Source of the DNA: Candidatus Nitrohelix vancouverensis
GTDB lineage: Bacteria > Nitrospinota > Nitrospinia > Nitrospinales > VA-1
Reading direction: 5' to 3'
Length of the DNA: 64,000 nt
Assembly: GCA_015698305.1 (NCBI GenBank)
Contig: CP048620.1
Span: 2,564,001 to 2,628,000, forward strand
Below are positions 8,856-18,632 of the stretch, one piece after another; positions within the stretch are counted from its first letter, which is position 1, and each line of letters begins with the position of its first letter. The notes under the pieces are model-generated. The model was not told the origin of the DNA. It searched no databases and saw only the letters and a list, made by a program, of their open reading frames with translations. Position numbers and translations under genes: made by a program.

Positions 8856-11111
8856 TTAGGCCGCGTTGTCTTTTTTAAATTTGCATTTAGGGCAAATGAT
8901 CGACGCCCCTTCATTTTTCTTCCATTTTTCCACCAGGAAGGGATTTTCACATTCCGGACAAGGTTCGGGAACCGGTTTGTCCCAGGAAGTGAAGGTGCAA
9001 TTGGGGTATTCGCTACAGCCGTAAAACGTGCGTCCCTTTTTGGAGCGACGCGAAGAAATATAGCCTTTGCAATCCGCTTCCGGGCAGTCGATGCCTAAAC
9101 TGATAGGTTTGGTGAATTTGCAATCCGGGTAAGTCGAGCAGGCTATGAATTTACCAAATCTCCCCATCTTGATGACCAGCGGAGACTGGCATTTGTCGCA
9201 CACGCCCTCCACCTCTTCAGCCGGAGCGCCTGCCGGGTCGCCATCGCTTCCAACCTCCCGGGTATTTTTGCAATCGGGATAACCGGAGCAGGCCTGAAAC
9301 TTGCCAAAACGCCCCCATTTGATAATCATGGGCTTGTCGCATTTGTCGCAATTCTCGCCGGTCTCTTCGATCTCACCCTTGATATCGCGCATTTTCTCTT
9401 CGGCTTTTTCCAAATCCACTTTGAAGGGGGTGTAAAAAGTCTTGAGCGCGGACACCCAGGCCACTTTGCCCTCTTCAATCTGATCGAGTTGATCCTCCAT
9501 CTTCGCGGTGAACTCTGTCGACATGATGTCTGGAAAATTCTCTACCAGCAGATCGGAAACCAGAGTCCCCAACTCCGAAGGTTGCAATCGCCTTTCCTCT
9601 GACCGGACATAATCGCGATCCTTGATAACGCTGATGATCGAAGCATAGGTACTCGGACGCCCCACGCCTTTTTCCTCCAGCTCTTTCACGAGCATGGCTT
9701 CTGTGAAACGCGGCGGCGGTTGCGTGAAATGTTGTTCGGGATTGGTCTTCAAAACTTTGAGAACTTCTCCTTTGGCGATATCGGGCAAAATACGGTCATT
9801 GCCCGACCCAGAATCAGGCAGGGTATTGTCCTCGCCTTCGACATAGACTTTCATGAAACCTGCAAATTTCATCACCGAACCGTTACTGCGAAACAGATAC
9901 GACCCTGCTTTGATATCAAATTGCGTGGTGTCCATGATCGCCGGAGACATCTGACTGGACACAAAACGCAACCAGATCAGTTCGTACAATCGGAGCAGAT
10001 CAGATTCCAGATACTCCTTGATCTCTTTAGGATCATGCGCCACATCCGTCGGTCGAATCGCTTCATGCGCTTCCTGAGCGGCTTTTTTGTTCTTGTACTG
10101 ATTCGGCGTCGCAGGAAGGAATTCCTTGCCGTAACGCTCTTCAATATAGGAACGAACGCCGACAATCGCCTCGTCTGCAACTCGGGTGGAGTCGGTACGC
10201 ATATAAGTGATGAGACCGATGGTTCCCTTCTTTCCCAAAGTGATGCCTTCGTACAAGCGTTGCGCCAGCATCATGGTTTTCTTGGGGGAAAAATTCAGCT
10301 TTCGCGACGCCTCCTGTTGCAAACTACTGGTGATGAACGGAGCCGACGGGTTTCGTTTGCGCTCTTTTTTGACGACGCCCTCCAGAACAAAGGATGCGTT
10401 TTCGATAGCCTTCAGAACTACGTCGGTTTCTTCCTTATTATTCAGTTCCGCTTTTTCACCGTCAATTTTAAACAAGCGCGTCTGAAACTCCGGGTCTTTG
10501 GAACCTTTGACGTCCAGAATCAGGGTCCAGTATTCTTGGCTTTCAAAGCTCTGAATTTCTTTTTCCCGTTCGCAAACCAGTCGGAGCGCCACCGATTGCA
10601 CGCGCCCTGCGCTCAAGCCCCGATGCACTTTCTTCCATAATATGGGGCTGATCTGATAACCCACCAGACGATCCAGAATGCGCCGGGCCTGTTGGGCGTT
10701 GACGAGATTCTCATTCAATTCCGTGGGGTTTTTGATCGCCTCAGAAACCGCTTTCTTTGTGATCTCGTTGAACAGAACCCGGTACACCTTACCTTTGTTG
10801 AATTTGCTGATTTCATTTCCGACATGATAGGCAATCGCCTCGCCTTCGCGATCAGGGTCAGGAGCCAGATAAATATCGCCGGCTTTTTTCGCCGCGGCTT
10901 TCAGTTCGCTGAGTATTTTTCCTTTACCGCGTATCGTGATGTACTGAGGGGAAAAATCATTATCAACATCGACGCCCAGCTTCTTTTTAGGAAGATCCTT
11001 CAAATGCCCAACGGATGCCTTAACAATGAAATTACTACCCAGTATTTTATTTAACGTTTTGACCTTGGTTGGGGACTCCACAATAACCAAGGATTTTAGG
11101 GGCCGTGCCAT
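8856..11111 (-). CDS. topA: DNA topoisomerase I
   Basis: A type IA topoisomerase that relaxes negative supercoils. Of 751 residues, the TOPRIM domain (from LVIVESPTKVKTL, with LAPDPDREGEAI near 82-93) and the catalytic block GLITYMRTDSTR (active Tyr303) are complete. The C-terminus has four zinc-binding repeats: three of the standard topoisomerase type (for example CDKCDKPMIIKWGRFG and CDKCQSPLVIKMGRFG) and a fourth starting CPECENPF. The number of fingers is usual for Gram-negative TopA. It sits 21 bases downstream of dprA and 2 bases before trmFO, in one operon. Confidence 0.96.
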   Translation of the reverse strand: MARPLKSLVIVESPTKVKTLNKILGSNFIVKASVGHLKDLPKKKLGVDVDNDFSPQYITIRGKGKILSELKAAAKKAGDIYLAPDPDREGEAIAYHVGNEISKFNKGKVYRVLFNEITKKAVSEAIKNPTELNENLVNAQQARRILDRLVGYQISPILWKKVHRGLSAGRVQSVALRLVCEREKEIQSFESQEYWTLILDVKGSKDPEFQTRLFKIDGEKAELNNKEETDVVLKAIENASFVLEGVVKKERKRNPSAPFITSSLQQEASRKLNFSPKKTMMLAQRLYEGITLGKKGTIGLITYMRTDSTRVADEAIVGVRSYIEERYGKEFLPATPNQYKNKKAAQEAHEAIRPTDVAHDPKEIKEYLESDLLRLYELIWLRFVSSQMSPAIMDTTQFDIKAGSYLFRSNGSVMKFAGFMKVYVEGEDNTLPDSGSGNDRILPDIAKGEVLKVLKTNPEQHFTQPPPRFTEAMLVKELEEKGVGRPSTYASIISVIKDRDYVRSEERRLQPSELGTLVSDLLVENFPDIMSTEFTAKMEDQLDQIEEGKVAWVSALKTFYTPFKVDLEKAEEKMRDIKGEIEETGENCDKCDKPMIIKWGRFGKFQACSGYPDCKNTREVGSDGDPAGAPAEEVEGVCDKCQSPLVIKMGRFGKFIACSTYPDCKFTKPISLGIDCPEADCKGYISSRRSKKGRTFYGCSEYPNCTFTSWDKPVPEPCPECENPFLVEKWKKNEGASIICPKCKFKKDNAA

Positions 11112-11132
11112 GTATTTCCCTCAGAAAATGAT

Positions 11133-12236
11133 TCAACAAATAGCGGCGTACACATTTCCATCCAACTGCCGCACAACTCCTTTCAATTCAAGTTGCAACA
11201 GTGTAGCCGAAACTTCACCCGCTGACAATCCGCTGTTTTCAATTAAGCGATCTATATGCGATTCTTCGTTCATGAGCAGAGCGACCAGACTTTGCTCTTT
11301 TTCTGTGAATGCATGCTTCGATTCCAGAGTTGCGCCTTGTGGTTTCTGAGTCAACGCCTCCTGAACCTCAAAAGGCATTTCCTCCAGAATGGAATCGACC
11401 GAATTCACCAGTTTGGCCCCGGTCTGTATCAAAGCATTGGGACCGCGACTTTTAGGCGACGAAATATTTCCCGGCACGGCAAACACTTCGCGACCTTGCT
11501 CAACGGCGAATTGAGCGGTGATCAAAGCCCCACTCTTTTCACCCGCCTCGACAACAAGAGTTCCCAGGGACATGCCGCTGATAATACGGTTACGCGCCGG
11601 AAAATTGTTGCGCTCCGGACCCATCGTAACGGGAAACTCGGAAATCAACGCGCCATGCTCTAATAGCTGTTCTCTCAAACCGGAGTTCTCAGGTGGATAG
11701 GTTTGCGCCAGCCCACAACCAAAAACCGCCGCGGTTTTGCCTCCGGCCTTCAAAGCGGCGCGGTGCGCGCAGGTATCAATCCCCCGCGCAAATCCGCTCA
11801 CAATTGAAAAGCCTTTGCTTGCCAGCGCCTGGCACAAATCATTCGTTACATGTTTGCCATAACTTGTTGGACTGCGAGCGCCGACGACGGCAATGGGAAA
11901 GGCCAGGCTTCTCAGGTCCAAACCCTGGCAATAGATGACCGGAGGCGGATCGTAGATGGATTTCAGCAAAGCCGGATATTCATCATCTTCCCATGTGATG
12001 ATGCGACCGCCCAGTTTATCGACAAGAGAAAATTCACGCTCGGTCTTTCTCTCGACTTCAAAATTCAAAATCTCCTGCGCGGTTTTGGCTCCTATTCCTT
12101 CAACTTCAAGCAATTGATTGCGATTGGCGTAAAAAACCGCTTTAGGGGAACCCAAATGCGTCACCAAACGGCGGAACAAGGTTTTGCCAACACCCAAAAC
12201 CATATTCAGAGCTATCCAATATCGCCTGGATTCCAT
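11133..12236 (-). CDS. dprA: DNA processing protein DprA (Smf)
   Basis: A cytoplasmic single-strand DNA-binding protein that loads RecA during natural transformation and is widely conserved even in species not known to be competent. The 367 residues show an N-terminal helix-hairpin-helix-like SAM segment, the Rossmann-like core with VGARSPTSYGKHV, GFARGIDTCAHRAALKAGG and FGCGLAQTYPPEN, and a C-terminal winged-helix region (about 300-367, ending in LELKGVVRQLDGNVYA). Length is typical. It heads the dprA-topA-trmFO operon. Confidence 0.95.
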   Translation of the reverse strand: MESRRYWIALNMVLGVGKTLFRRLVTHLGSPKAVFYANRNQLLEVEGIGAKTAQEILNFEVERKTEREFSLVDKLGGRIITWEDDEYPALLKSIYDPPPVIYCQGLDLRSLAFPIAVVGARSPTSYGKHVTNDLCQALASKGFSIVSGFARGIDTCAHRAALKAGGKTAAVFGCGLAQTYPPENSGLREQLLEHGALISEFPVTMGPERNNFPARNRIISGMSLGTLVVEAGEKSGALITAQFAVEQGREVFAVPGNISSPKSRGPNALIQTGAKLVNSVDSILEEMPFEVQEALTQKPQGATLESKHAFTEKEQSLVALLMNEESHIDRLIENSGLSAGEVSATLLQLELKGVVRQLDGNVYAAIC

Positions 12237-12256
12237 AATCCCGCTGTTATGAAGGT

Positions 12257-13075
12257 TTAGTGCAAGGCTTCCAATCGGGCAACAGAAAGATTGAACTCGT
12301 AGACCGACGCATAATAGCCTTTCAAGACTCGCGTATAGATGATAAGCGCTTCAAACAAATCGCCGGAATCGCCAATCCCGAAATCATAGTTAGCCACTTC
12401 AGTGACCAGCAGAGTGCGGGTGATTTTTCGATTCTTCTTTGCCAAGAGCATGACATTTTTTGATTTAATAACAGAAATGAACGCTTTTTCCAATTCGAAT
12501 CGGTCTGCAACCTTCTCTTTCTGATCGGCGAGGAATGCATCAAGCGAAACGAAGGGGAATGAAACGGGTTTGACCTTGGCTTCGGCCAGCACGCTTTGAT
12601 CGCCGAACTGCCGTCCCAGAAGTTTTCCAAGCGAGAGTTTGGCGATTTGAATTTCAGCGGTCAGTTCATAGATGTCATTCAATGTACCCGCCAGACCCAG
12701 CTTCAACTTGGTGATATTCGACTGGGAGATGTCTTCATCGCCTTCGTCATACTTCTCTTCCGATTTTTGAACCGCTTTCTGAAAATGCTCTTTCACTTCC
12801 TCCGCAACTTCAAGTTGCTCTGCCTTCGATTGAATTTGAAAATAGAAATCCTTAACCATCAAAATGAGAGACGAGCGCGGCGTCTTGTCAGCATCCAGGG
12901 TCAAAGCCTGCTGAATGGCTTGTTCAAGCGTTGGGATTTCCTTCGCAACGGATTCCTTCGCGACGCTGGTTTCTTTCGCAGACGCGTCCAGAGTAGCGAA
13001 CACAAAAAGGATAACAATAAGAAACGACATCCAACTTTGGCGTGTTGTTTGAGTATAACTTTTATCTAAAATCAT
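12257..13075 (-). CDS. TolC/OEP-like exported protein, single-repeat length
   Basis: A predicted exported protein of about 272 residues. I chose the ATG at 13075 because the upstream in-frame extension looks non-coding; an ATG at 13030 is also possible. A signal peptide (hydrophobic core FLIVILFVFATLDASA) is followed by TLEQAIQQAL, the typical opening of an outer-membrane efflux protein repeat. Long amphipathic helices follow (KDFYFQIQSKAEQLEVAEEV and a later EIQIAKLSLGKLLG). TolC proteins are usually 400-480 residues with two repeats; here only about one repeat plus a short C-terminal helical stretch is seen. It is therefore either a divergent TolC relative or a periplasmic helical protein. 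It ends 21 bases before dprA, so it may be cotranscribed with it. Confidence 0.6.
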   Translation of the reverse strand: MILDKSYTQTTRQSWMSFLIVILFVFATLDASAKETSVAKESVAKEIPTLEQAIQQALTLDADKTPRSSLILMVKDFYFQIQSKAEQLEVAEEVKEHFQKAVQKSEEKYDEGDEDISQSNITKLKLGLAGTLNDIYELTAEIQIAKLSLGKLLGRQFGDQSVLAEAKVKPVSFPFVSLDAFLADQKEKVADRFELEKAFISVIKSKNVMLLAKKNRKITRTLLVTEVANYDFGIGDSGDLFEALIIYTRVLKGYYASVYEFNLSVARLEALH

Positions 13076-13428
13076 AACTGAGATGGTGTTGAAGAGAGGG
13101 AGTGTTGAGACAGATGAGCAGGGTATGAAAAAAGGGCGCTGAACAATCCTGCAAAGAGATCTTGATGGCAACCAAGAGAATTCTTTTTAAGGATCTGCCG
13201 CTTGAAAGGCAAGTGTTCAGCGCCCCAGATGTGTAAAACGTTATCATATGGCTTCACTTTATGTCAATATTAATTTGGCCAAAACAGGGCAAAAACACAA
13301 GCCGTAGAATACAAAAAAAATCCTTATTTTTCAATTACTTACATGGGCATTATTATAATTCACATTCACCGCCCAAGGACTTTCAAACGAACGTCAAAAC
13401 CCTAGGGAAATTGTTATTAATCAATCAG
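13076..13428. other. Intergenic region, nothing firm
   Basis: These 353 bases between the TolC-like gene and the upstream M50 protease gene hold no credible gene. An ATTATAAT core at 13352-13359 gives a possible -10 on either strand, but neither has a convincing -35 partner. Confidence 0.35.
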
Positions 13429-14292
13429 TTAAAAGCCAATCGCCATGAAGGGTACCGGAACAAAGGTGAGAGCAAAGATCAGGATACATAAGAGCCCTAT
13501 TTTACGGTGAAACGGTGACAATTTTTGCTCAGCGAACACCAGCGGCGCAGGTTTGATGCCAGCGATAAGAATTAAAACAGCCCAAAACCACCAACCACTC
13601 CACAAAAACCCGAGCGGTATCAAAGCCAGGTAGCAAATCCTTGCCAGATACAGATATTTTTCAAAAAACAAAGCATACAGGATATGACCGCCATCCAACT
13701 GCCCCACAGGAATCAAATTCAGAGCCGTGATGAACATGCCTATCCAACCGGCAAAAGCGATCGGGTGCAGTTGAATGTCCACCTCGTTTGAAAACGGCGT
13801 CACGCCTAGAATGATCTTCGACAAAGCCGCCAGAATGATAGAGCCACCAAATGAAATCCCCTGGATGGCCTGTACCGTTGAAACCTCTGAAAGAGATAAA
13901 CCGATCCATAAAGCGATTAAAGCGACGATGAAACCCGCGATGGGGCCGCTCGCGCCAATCTCCATAAGCACATCGCGGTCGGGGATCGGATCCTTGATCT
14001 GTATGAACGCTCCAAAAGTACCGGCAATAAACATGGGAGGCGCTGGCATGAAATACGGAAGCGATACCTTGACTCGATTGCGGCGCCCCGCCCAATAATG
14101 CCCGAATTCATGCGCGCCAAGAATGAGTAGCAAACTGATTGCGAAGAGCGCGCCGCCCGCCAGATACATGGTCAAAACAGTCGCGCACAACAAAGCGCTG
14201 AACACAAGCCACTGCTTTGTTCCGGGTGACTCAGGAATCTCCCGGACCTGGGAGGATGACGTGTCTGACGAAATGTCGTCGAATTGAGTCAT
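13429..14292 (-). CDS. Site-2-type (M50) membrane metalloprotease
   Basis: An integral-membrane zinc protease of the S2P/M50 family, which cuts within or next to membrane helices of its substrates. The 287-residue protein has about seven hydrophobic segments. GAHEFGHYWAG (near residues 82-92) supplies the HExxH zinc site, and NLIPVGQLDGGHIL supplies the distal Asp ligand. The N-terminal 30 residues are hydrophilic and Ser/Asp-rich. There is no PDZ domain, unlike RseP. The start overlaps the proA stop by four bases (ATGA), so it is translationally coupled to proA. The substrate is unknown. Confidence 0.88.
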   Translation of the reverse strand: MTQFDDISSDTSSSQVREIPESPGTKQWLVFSALLCATVLTMYLAGGALFAISLLLILGAHEFGHYWAGRRNRVKVSLPYFMPAPPMFIAGTFGAFIQIKDPIPDRDVLMEIGASGPIAGFIVALIALWIGLSLSEVSTVQAIQGISFGGSIILAALSKIILGVTPFSNEVDIQLHPIAFAGWIGMFITALNLIPVGQLDGGHILYALFFEKYLYLARICYLALIPLGFLWSGWWFWAVLILIAGIKPAPLVFAEQKLSPFHRKIGLLCILIFALTFVPVPFMAIGF

Positions 14293-15581
14293 TCAATCGG
14301 TCTATGCGTGAAGGAACGCGCGTTTTCGCCGGAATATTGAGCTACGGTCTGCCCCTTGCCGCGTAACTGATACTTGTAGATAATCAGCCCTTCAAGCCCG
14401 ACAGGTCCGCGCGCGTGTGTCTTATTCGTGCTGATCCCAATTTCGGCGCCCAATCCGTAGCGGAAACCGTCGGCAAAGCGCGTCGATGCGTTCCACATCA
14501 CGCTGGCGGAGTCCACTTTTTCCATAAACTTTTCAGCCGAGGACTCATTCTCCGTAATAATCACGTCGGTGTGACCCGATCCATGGCAGTTGATGAAATC
14601 AATCGCGTCGTCCAGACTATCGACAACTTTGATGGATAATTTCAATCCCGTGTACTCCGTATCCCAGTCTTCAGGACGGCAGGCGGCTATCCCTGCTTTC
14701 TGCGCGCGTTCGCACCCCACCAGTTCCACGCCTTTTTCTTTAAAGCGGGTTACAAGCTCTGGTAGCAGACTCTCTGCTTTGGACGAATGAATCAACAAAT
14801 TTTCGATGGCGTTACACGCGGCTGGATATTGCAGTTTTGAATCCAGAACAATCTCGATGGCTTTGGAATCATCTGCTTCCGAGTCGATAAATGCATGACA
14901 GATGCCTTCTGAGTGTCCCAAAACCGGAATTTTCGTATTCTCCTGTATATAGCGGACAAAATCGTTACTGCCGCGCGGGACAATCAGGTTGATACAGGCA
15001 TCCTGTTTCAGTAATTCTTCAACCTCAGAGCGTGTTTCAATCAACTGAACCGCGTCTTCCGGCATATCAGATACAGATCGAATCGCCTGTTGAAGCAAAG
15101 AGCCAATGATTTTATTGGAATTTTGCGCTTCCCTGCCGCCCTTGAGGATCACCGCGTTGCCCGATTTGAATCCCAAAGAGGCGATTTGCGGAACCGCGTC
15201 GGGGCGCGATTCAAAAATAGCCGCGATCACCCCGATCGGGCAAGTCAGACGGGTCAGGATCAAGCCCTCGTCCAGTTCCATGGCGTTCAATTTCAAACCA
15301 ACGGGATCAGGCAGAGCCGCGACGCTACGGATTCCCTGCGCCATTCCCCTGATTTTTCCTTCGCTCAATTCGAGCCGGGAAATCAGAGGCGCTTCTATAT
15401 TTTCCTGGCGAGCCCAATCGAGGTCTTTCTCATTCGCTTCCAGAATTGCGGGAATATGATTTTCGATGGAACAGGCCATCGACTCCAGCACCTGATTTTT
15501 TTGAGTAGAGCTGAGACGCGCCATTTTCAACGCCGCTTGTTGAGCCGCTTTCGCGATACCTTCAACCGTTTGATCATTCAT
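14289..15581 (-). CDS. proA: Gamma-glutamyl phosphate reductase
   Basis: The second enzyme of proline synthesis, which reduces gamma-glutamyl phosphate to glutamate semialdehyde with NADPH in the cytoplasm. The 430 residues follow ProA throughout: CPIGVIAAIFESRPDA near the N-terminal third, LKGGREAQNSN, IVPRGSNDFVRYI, the catalytic cysteine block QYPAACNAIENLLIH, and the C-terminal TNKTHARGPVGLEGL. Length is normal. proB (glutamate 5-kinase), often adjacent, is not in this window. The stop overlaps the start of the downstream M50 protease. Confidence 0.96.
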   Translation of the reverse strand: MNDQTVEGIAKAAQQAALKMARLSSTQKNQVLESMACSIENHIPAILEANEKDLDWARQENIEAPLISRLELSEGKIRGMAQGIRSVAALPDPVGLKLNAMELDEGLILTRLTCPIGVIAAIFESRPDAVPQIASLGFKSGNAVILKGGREAQNSNKIIGSLLQQAIRSVSDMPEDAVQLIETRSEVEELLKQDACINLIVPRGSNDFVRYIQENTKIPVLGHSEGICHAFIDSEADDSKAIEIVLDSKLQYPAACNAIENLLIHSSKAESLLPELVTRFKEKGVELVGCERAQKAGIAACRPEDWDTEYTGLKLSIKVVDSLDDAIDFINCHGSGHTDVIITENESSAEKFMEKVDSASVMWNASTRFADGFRYGLGAEIGISTNKTHARGPVGLEGLIIYKYQLRGKGQTVAQYSGENARSFTHRPIE

Positions 15582-15690
15582 AGGGGAACTGTTTCTATTA
15601 TCGTGTGATTATGCAACGAACCGGCGGCGTCGCCTCCGGATCAGAATTGATTCAAGGTTAACAAAGAGTGGGAGAAAAATCTTTAGAAAA

Positions 15691-17856
15691 TCAGGGGAAA
15701 TTATGCACCGTACTGACAACAGACAGGCCATCCTGCATCCAGCCAATATTCTCGTTACCGGCGACCGTTTCTATCGTTCCGTCCGTATTGATGCGCCGCA
15801 CCTTGTTATTATCACGGTCGGTAAAATAAAGATTCCCGCTATCATCCAGAGCCAAGCGGTAGGGACCCTTCAGGCGAGCCTGCGTCGCAGGGCCGCCATC
15901 GCCGCTATGCCCCGCTTCGCCAATACCGGCGACCAAAACGACATTACCATCGACGTCGATTTTTCGTATGTAATTGGATTGTTCCTCAGCGAAATACAAC
16001 TCACCTTTGGGCGAATAGACCAGTCCGCCTGGAGAACGCACTCCAGCTTGCAAAGCCGGGCCGCCGTTGCCGCTGTCTGAAAAATCCCCGTTTCCCGCGA
16101 CCGTTATGAATTGAGGGCCAGCAGTGATGCGCCGGATTTTGCTACTCCCGGCATCAGAGACATAGAGTTCCCCATTGGCGCCAACCGCCAGTCCATTGGG
16201 GTGCACTTCGGCCCCCAGCTTTTCAAACTGGTCTTTTGTGACGCTGGTGATGACGCCATTCAGATCTATTTTTCGGATATCATTATTAATAAAGTCGGAG
16301 ACGTAGACGCGACCCTCTTCATCTGCAACGATATCGGAAATGGAGTGAAAGGACGCCTCGGTGGCGGGACCGCCATCGCCTCGCTTGCCCTGCATTCCAT
16401 TTCCGGCAAAATGAGTGATGATGCCATCCGAATCTATTTTACGAATGATCCAGCCGTTTCCAGAGCGACTCGCAAAATAAATCCGATCCTTTCCGTCTAT
16501 GGCCATCTGCGATGGAAGGAACAGAGCCGCGTCGAGAGCAGGTCCGCCATTGCCCTCATTTCCAAGCGATCCATTGCCTGCAAATGTGGAGATATAACCA
16601 TTCTTGTCAATTTTTCGAATGCGGTTATGCTGTTTGTCGGCAAACAGGACATTGCCTTTTGAATCGATTACGATCCCGGAAGGAGAATCCAGGGTCGCCC
16701 CGGTTCCAGGACCTCCATCTCCTTTGAAAAGAGATTCCCCATTGCCGGCAATGGTGGCAACGCTTTGCCGCTTCAAATCGATGCTACGGACCCTGAAATT
16801 GGATCGGTCGGCGATCAATAAACGTTGCCCCCTGTCGATACTTATCATCAAGGGTAAATACAAGTTGGTCTCAGGGCCGATTTCGAGATCGCCATTATAG
16901 TCCGGCTTGCCCGTTCCCATGAATGTGGTGATGACGCCGTTCGTATCAACCTTGCGGATTCGATTGTTGTTGCGGTCGGCGATATAGACGACGCCGTCGT
17001 CTGCGACTGCGACATCGGTGGGAAACGCCAGACTGGACTGAAATGCAGGCCCATAGTCGCCGCTGAAAGAATGCGAGCCATCTCCTGCAAAAGTGGTAAT
17101 GATCCCCTTCGAATCGACCTTGCGCACCCGGTTGTTGCCCCGATCAGCGATATACAAATTGTCGCTGGAATCGACTTCGATCCCAAAAGGATATTTCAGG
17201 AGAGCGTCCGTCGCCGGTCCATAATCGCCTCCAAAATCAGCAACTCCCAGCCCCACAACGGTTTTTATATTACCAAGATGGTCCACACGTCGGATGCGAT
17301 TGTTCGAACGATCGGCGATGAACAAATTGCCGTCTTTATCGACAGCAACGTCAGAAGGAAAATTCAACTGCGCCAGTAAAGCCGAGCCGCCATCACCGCC
17401 AAAGCCCGCCTCGCCGGAACCGGCGACCGTCGTGATGATGCCCTTTGTATCGATTTTTCGAACACGGTGGTTGTTTCTATCCGCAATATAAAGATTTCCG
17501 GCCTTGTCAAAAGTCAGGCCCGCAGGGAAATTTAACTCCGCCTTGATCGCAGGGCCGTTATCCCCTGCGAAGCCTGCGCGACCGCTCCCGGCAACGGTAG
17601 AAATAATACCGTTAGCATCGACTCTGCGTATTCGGTTCTTGGAACGATGGGAAATATAAACCTGACCGACTGCATCCACGGCGATGCCGTCTACCAGCGT
17701 CAACGGCGCATGGGTCGCCAGCTTGCCATCCATGACGTCAGGCAAGTTATGAGAAGGAATCGGACTGGAATATGAAAATGAGGGAAGGAATAAAACGACA
17801 AACAAGAAGGGCCACAGCAACATCCCGAAACTGACTGGAACTATTCGCGGTCTCAT
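15691..17856 (-). CDS. Exported NHL-repeat beta-propeller protein
   Basis: A 721-residue secreted or periplasmic protein made almost entirely of about twelve NHL-type repeats of 50-60 residues. Each has a LYIADRNNHRVRKID-like strand and a TVAGSG-type turn preceded by GDGGPA. An N-terminal signal peptide (about residues 1-31, hydrophobic core LLWPFLFVVLFLPSF) sends it out of the cytoplasm. Twelve units could form two six-bladed propellers. NHL propellers usually bind proteins, polysaccharides or nucleic acids; no catalytic motif is visible. A strong ribosome site (GGAGG) overlaps the end of the upstream LRR gene, 8 bases away, so the two are cotranscribed. The twelfth repeat is followed by a short non-repeat tail. 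Confidence 0.88.
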   Translation of the reverse strand: MRPRIVPVSFGMLLWPFLFVVLFLPSFSYSSPIPSHNLPDVMDGKLATHAPLTLVDGIAVDAVGQVYISHRSKNRIRRVDANGIISTVAGSGRAGFAGDNGPAIKAELNFPAGLTFDKAGNLYIADRNNHRVRKIDTKGIITTVAGSGEAGFGGDGGSALLAQLNFPSDVAVDKDGNLFIADRSNNRIRRVDHLGNIKTVVGLGVADFGGDYGPATDALLKYPFGIEVDSSDNLYIADRGNNRVRKVDSKGIITTFAGDGSHSFSGDYGPAFQSSLAFPTDVAVADDGVVYIADRNNNRIRKVDTNGVITTFMGTGKPDYNGDLEIGPETNLYLPLMISIDRGQRLLIADRSNFRVRSIDLKRQSVATIAGNGESLFKGDGGPGTGATLDSPSGIVIDSKGNVLFADKQHNRIRKIDKNGYISTFAGNGSLGNEGNGGPALDAALFLPSQMAIDGKDRIYFASRSGNGWIIRKIDSDGIITHFAGNGMQGKRGDGGPATEASFHSISDIVADEEGRVYVSDFINNDIRKIDLNGVITSVTKDQFEKLGAEVHPNGLAVGANGELYVSDAGSSKIRRITAGPQFITVAGNGDFSDSGNGGPALQAGVRSPGGLVYSPKGELYFAEEQSNYIRKIDVDGNVVLVAGIGEAGHSGDGGPATQARLKGPYRLALDDSGNLYFTDRDNNKVRRINTDGTIETVAGNENIGWMQDGLSVVSTVHNFP

Positions 17857-17864
17857 TGGCCTCC

Positions 17865-18599
17865 TTAAGTCACTCGAAGCGTTTTCAGTTTGGAAAATGA
17901 AGGTGAATTCACAATCGCTTTAACGCCAGCGTCGCCTATAGATGTATCATAAAACATCAAAGTTTCAATATTGGTCAGCGTTTTAGTTTTGGCAAGGGCC
18001 TCTGCCGCTGGCAGGTAAATATAATTACGCGCCAGATTGAGGTATTTTAATTTTTTCATTACCTTCGATTTTGACAGCGTCTTGACGCCCTGGTCGGTCA
18101 CTCCCGTGCGGTAAAAATTCAATTTCCGCAAATTTCCAAAACTGGCGTTCTTCGAAAGAATTTCCAATGCCTGGTCGCCTACCATATTCTCCTGAAACAC
18201 CAACACCTGCAAACGACGAAACAAATCCGATTCGGCAATCGCCTTGCCGCCCGCAAGGCCAATATTATTAAAACGCAAATCCAGTTGAGACAATTCGGAA
18301 GCGAATACAGCATGGGCCAGCGCTTCCGCTCCGCGATCGGCAAGATTGTTGTCGCCCAGATAGAGACGCCGCAAATTTGCAAACTTGGGGTTGTCGGCAA
18401 TCAAGGGTCCGCTTTTATGCGTCAGGTGATTGCGAGTCAGGTCCAGATTCTCAACTCCTTCCAGCCGATCCGACATGACCAGAGCCTCGACCCCGTCGTC
18501 GCCAATAAATTTCCCCTTAAAATCGAGCGTTTCATCGTCATCCGCGAGAGATTCGTCGATGAGTCGGTCGATGTATTCTTTTTTCTTTGGGAGCACCAT
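17865..18599 (-). CDS. Leucine-rich-repeat protein, RNase-inhibitor type
   Basis: A 244-residue protein of about eight leucine-rich repeats of 24-28 residues, for example NLRRLYLGDNNLADRGAEAL and LSQLDLRFNNIGLAGGKAIA. The spacing is that of the ribonuclease-inhibitor/GALA class, a curved solenoid for protein binding. I see no signal peptide (the N-terminus MVLPKKKEYIDRLIDES is charged), so it is probably cytoplasmic, unlike its exported neighbours. It lies between the FGE-like gene and the NHL-repeat gene in one tight block. No partner can be inferred. Confidence 0.85.
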   Translation of the reverse strand: MVLPKKKEYIDRLIDESLADDDETLDFKGKFIGDDGVEALVMSDRLEGVENLDLTRNHLTHKSGPLIADNPKFANLRRLYLGDNNLADRGAEALAHAVFASELSQLDLRFNNIGLAGGKAIAESDLFRRLQVLVFQENMVGDQALEILSKNASFGNLRKLNFYRTGVTDQGVKTLSKSKVMKKLKYLNLARNYIYLPAAEALAKTKTLTNIETLMFYDTSIGDAGVKAIVNSPSFSKLKTLRVT

Positions 18600-18632
18600 G
18601 TCTTTATTGCCAAACTCTATGAACGCCGTCTA

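Noticed and set aside
9720-10640. Open frame of 306 codons on the + strand
   Set aside because: Antisense to topA, which is certain.
16848-17186. Repetitive DNA that might be read as a tandem repeat or CRISPR-like array
   Set aside because: The periodicity comes from the coding repeats of the NHL protein; units diverge in sequence and have no identical direct repeats with spacers.
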